A stretch of DNA of 51,662 nt, taken from Clostridiaceae bacterium (GTDB lineage: Bacteria > Bacillota > Clostridia > Lachnospirales > Lachnospiraceae). The notes beneath the pieces are model-generated. The model did not search any database. It saw nothing but the letters and a program-made list of their open reading frames with translations, and had not been told where the DNA came from. The DNA is taken from NCBI GenBank assembly GCA_902362725.1, contig CABIXM010000002.1, forward strand, positions 1-51,662, read 5' to 3'. This document shows positions 49,617 to 51,662 of the stretch, piece by piece (the stretch's first letter is position 1; every line of letters begins with the position of its first letter). The position numbers and the translations under genes were made by a program.

Positions 49617-50432
49617 TCACCTTCCTTTCCTGCGTACAGCACGCTTTCCTTTTCCCTTGGAATTTGCCTGTTTACGGGATTTTATTTCTTTTTTGTTACT
49701 GGACATCAGTAACAACAGCACCGCCCAGAGAACCATGATGCCAACCCCAATGACTGCCAGCAAAGGATTCGGGGCTGTGGTTGTTCCGGCATATCCACTC
49801 ATGTCAAAGCCCACTAAAATCAGCGCAGCAGAAAACGGATAGATGCTGGCAAGGATACCGCCTTTGAAGAACAGCATGCTATATCCAAGGAAAAACGCCA
49901 GAATGGAACCTCCCAGATATGCCCCTCGGATCTGCCCAAAAATCAAGATCAGCGGCATACAGACCAAATAGGTCGTCAGAGCTGCCAACACGATCTGTGT
50001 ACCTCCATGAAAAAACACTTCCACTGTCAGTCCCGATAATCCAACCGTCAATCCAGTAATCAAGGTAACGCCAACGCTGTATATTCCCAGCAGGACTGCA
50101 AAAATCCCGACCCAAAAGAGCTTAGCTCCCAGCATTTTCGGCATGGAAACAGGAATTGTCATGATGTTTTTCAGCGTATCATGGGTGGATTCTCTGTCAA
50201 TCAGCCAGCTGCCAATCATCACCAGTGAAATCGGAAAAAACATCTGCGTATTGCCCCAGACAACATTCTCAAACAGAGTGGAAAAATCATAGTTTGGATT
50301 TCGGTACTCCGCCTCCACAATCAGCTGGCTCCCATATTGCACCAACGGACAGAGTGCAAGCGCCACCAGCCCCACCCAAAGTATTTGGCACCGGCGTAGC
50401 TTGAGCAATTCTGCTTTTAATAAATTCCACAT
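49617..50432 (-). CDS. ABC-2 type permease (lantibiotic/bacitracin-protection type), second permease
   Basis: A 271-residue integral membrane protein with six predicted helices and an N-terminal MWNLLKAELLKLRRCQILWVG. This is characteristic of EpiG/BcrB/MutG-like permeases. The tail is basic. It lies 12 bp from the first permease gene, and together with the ATPase the set forms an ABC exporter that removes an antimicrobial from the membrane. Confidence 0.85.
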   Translation of the reverse strand: MWNLLKAELLKLRRCQILWVGLVALALCPLVQYGSQLIVEAEYRNPNYDFSTLFENVVWGNTQMFFPISLVMIGSWLIDRESTHDTLKNIMTIPVSMPKMLGAKLFWVGIFAVLLGIYSVGVTLITGLTVGLSGLTVEVFFHGGTQIVLAALTTYLVCMPLILIFGQIRGAYLGGSILAFFLGYSMLFFKGGILASIYPFSAALILVGFDMSGYAGTTTAPNPLLAVIGVGIMVLWAVLLLLMSSNKKEIKSRKQANSKGKGKRAVRRKGR

Positions 50433-50444
50433 AATTACACCCCC

Positions 50445-51239
50445 TTAGATTTCCTGGCGCCGGTAAACCAACGCAATCAGCGCAAGAAATACAACGGCTT
50501 CCCCAACAATCACACCGAACACCTGAACACCATTCAGAAAATACGGACTGATCCGTTCCAACAAGTCTGCCAATTCCGCACTGGTCTGGCTTTGGTCATA
50601 AAATTGGAAGGTCCAGCGGAAAGCCAGCGGTCCCGGAAACAGGGTTCCGATATTCAAACCAAAAGGCTGTGTGAGGAACGCATCGCTCATCGAAAGGATA
50701 TAATTTGCAGTCGTATAGAAAAAGGTAATCACGACCGACACGATATAGTTTTTATTAAGAAGAACAACGAGCAGGATACATGGAAGTGCGCCTACCCACA
50801 TAATCAGCCCTTCTTCTATCCCAACGCCAAACAAGGTCCAAAACCCAACCGGCTCCCAGCCCTGAAACAGCAAAACCGCAAGATTTACCAATCCTCCAAC
50901 TGCCATAAAGCCAACGGCAAACAATAGCAAAACCAGCATCTTGGACAGCACCAACTTGGTTCTGTTTATCGGTATGGTAACAAGGTTTTTTAGTGTGTCA
51001 TTGTCCAGCTCCTCAAACAGCAGATTGGAAGCCAGTATCACAAGGAGCGGCATCAAAAGCAAATAAGCACTGAGCTGGAACAGGCTGGACATCACTCCAT
51101 TTACAGCATCCACATCAGTGTTTACATCTGCCAGAAAGAAAGCATAAGCCAATGGCATGAAAACAGAAAGCAGCAGAGAAATAAATACCAAGGGCTTCCG
51201 TTTTAATTTCAAAAATTCGCATTTGATTAGTTTAAGCAA
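50445..51239 (-). CDS. ABC-2 type permease, first permease
   Basis: A 264-residue membrane protein starting MLKLIKCEFLKLKRKPLVFISLLLSVFMPLAYAF, with six predicted helices. The IPINRTKLVLSKM loop is shared with the second permease (IPVSMPKMLGAKL), so the two arose by duplication. It overlaps the ATPase gene by 8 bp. Confidence 0.85.
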   Translation of the reverse strand: MLKLIKCEFLKLKRKPLVFISLLLSVFMPLAYAFFLADVNTDVDAVNGVMSSLFQLSAYLLLMPLLVILASNLLFEELDNDTLKNLVTIPINRTKLVLSKMLVLLLFAVGFMAVGGLVNLAVLLFQGWEPVGFWTLFGVGIEEGLIMWVGALPCILLVVLLNKNYIVSVVITFFYTTANYILSMSDAFLTQPFGLNIGTLFPGPLAFRWTFQFYDQSQTSAELADLLERISPYFLNGVQVFGVIVGEAVVFLALIALVYRRQEI

Positions 51240-51662
51240 TTCCTTCGCCCCCTGTCACACGCTTGAAGTAATCTTCAAGACTTTCTTCACAAGTATGCGC
51301 CTCCGATACCTCCAATCCATTTTCTACAAAGGCAGTTACAATTTTCCCCACAGGCAGATCAAGGTTGTGCAGGCGCAGATTGTGGTCGTCCTGTATGGAA
51401 AAATGGTTTTCATGGAAATTGCGTTCCAAAATTCTTGCCGCCTGTGCAGTATCAGAGAGTGTAAACCGGATATGCTTACTGCTTTTTTGCTCCAGTTCAG
51501 CAAGGCTTTCTTCTTCCAGCAATGCGCCGTGGTCGATAATTCCAATATCGTCAGCCAGCAAGGAAATCTCCGAAAGAATGTGACTGGAAATCAAAATGGT
51601 TTTTCCTCTTGCGTCGCAAAGCTCCCGAATAAAGGAGCGTACTTCTGCAATACCGATAGGAT
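51232..51662 (-). CDS. ABC transporter ATP-binding protein, 5' part outside window
   Basis: The frame is open to the window end, so the gene starts beyond 51662. Visible from the window edge: PIGIAEVRSFIRELCDARGKTILISSHILSEI, containing the D-loop follow-up and the H-loop (SSHILSE), then LADDIGIIDHGALLEEESL and a variable C-terminal domain. Walker A, signature and Walker B lie outside. This is a BcrA/LanF-type ATPase. Confidence 0.92.
   Translation of the reverse strand, partial: PIGIAEVRSFIRELCDARGKTILISSHILSEISLLADDIGIIDHGALLEEESLAELEQKSSKHIRFTLSDTAQAARILERNFHENHFSIQDDHNLRLHNLDLPVGKIVTAFVENGLEVSEAHTCEESLEDYFKRVTGGEGIA

Overview
The window looks like the chromosome of a spore-forming Firmicute of the Lachnospiraceae type. 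Evidence: an alpha/beta small acid-soluble spore protein, strong AGGAGG-type ribosome binding sites, a compact tRNA array, a glucose-family PTS operon with a PRD-type regulator, and a GLUG-repeat surface protein paired with an MMPL exporter. No rRNA or CRISPR array is present.

1-24.1 kb is ordinary chromosome at moderately high GC. In order: spore protein, DJ-1-like protein, CYTH protein and XRE regulator; pyrC and a solute-binding lipoprotein; seven tRNAs on the minus strand (Pro-Gly-Arg-His-Gln-Lys-Leu in transcription order); a four-gene operon (RlmL-like methyltransferase, papain-like protease, dITP pyrophosphatase, YfcE phosphodiesterase); a rhodanese; a PTS operon (EIICB, fumarase/adenylosuccinate-lyase-like enzyme, EIIA, HAD phosphatase) with a divergent regulator; a 56-residue Ser/Lys/Ala-rich protein; a HAAS-domain protein; the GLUG/MMPL pair; a cytidylate-kinase-like protein; and tRNA-Arg(ACG). 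A 97-bp two-hairpin repeat occurs twice (10.2 and 16.3 kb).

24.16-41.6 kb is a visibly AT-rich mobile element. It abuts the 3' end of a tRNA (probably tRNA-Thr) that keeps its terminator but has lost its 5' part, the signature of tRNA-site integration; the other element end lies outside the window. The element encodes a regulator built on a catalytically broken HNH domain with two zinc-ribbon/HTH units, a VapD pair, a MoxR-type ATPase with a metallopeptidase/VWA partner, an SSB-like protein, a TOPRIM primase-like protein, an annealing-protein candidate with a repeat-built coiled coil, RNase HI and many orphan genes. Its most striking locus is an IscB homologue in which HNH and RuvC-III catalytic residues are both replaced, but whose promoter, short guide-like 5' segment, omegaRNA-like RNA and arginine-rich bridge helix remain. 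This suggests an RNA-guided binder rather than a nuclease.

Four transcription units of this element share one leader design: TTGACA-type promoter, a conserved GCATAGACTTAG-type start of the transcript, a GAAATAA box, then an intrinsic terminator before the first gene. The omegaRNA/iscB unit also has a terminator before its ORF. This implies element-wide attenuation or antitermination control.

41.7-51.66 kb is higher in GC and resembles Clostridia conjugative or mobilizable transposon modules: TnpW, DnaC-like loader, replisome organizer, cysteine-rich VLP protein, a RelB/YafQ-type toxin-antitoxin pair, a MobA/MobL relaxase with an oriT-like inverted repeat, a DUF3847 protein, three sigma-like regulators, and a cargo ABC transporter (ATPase cut by the window end, two permeases, lipoprotein) of the lantibiotic/bacitracin self-protection type.
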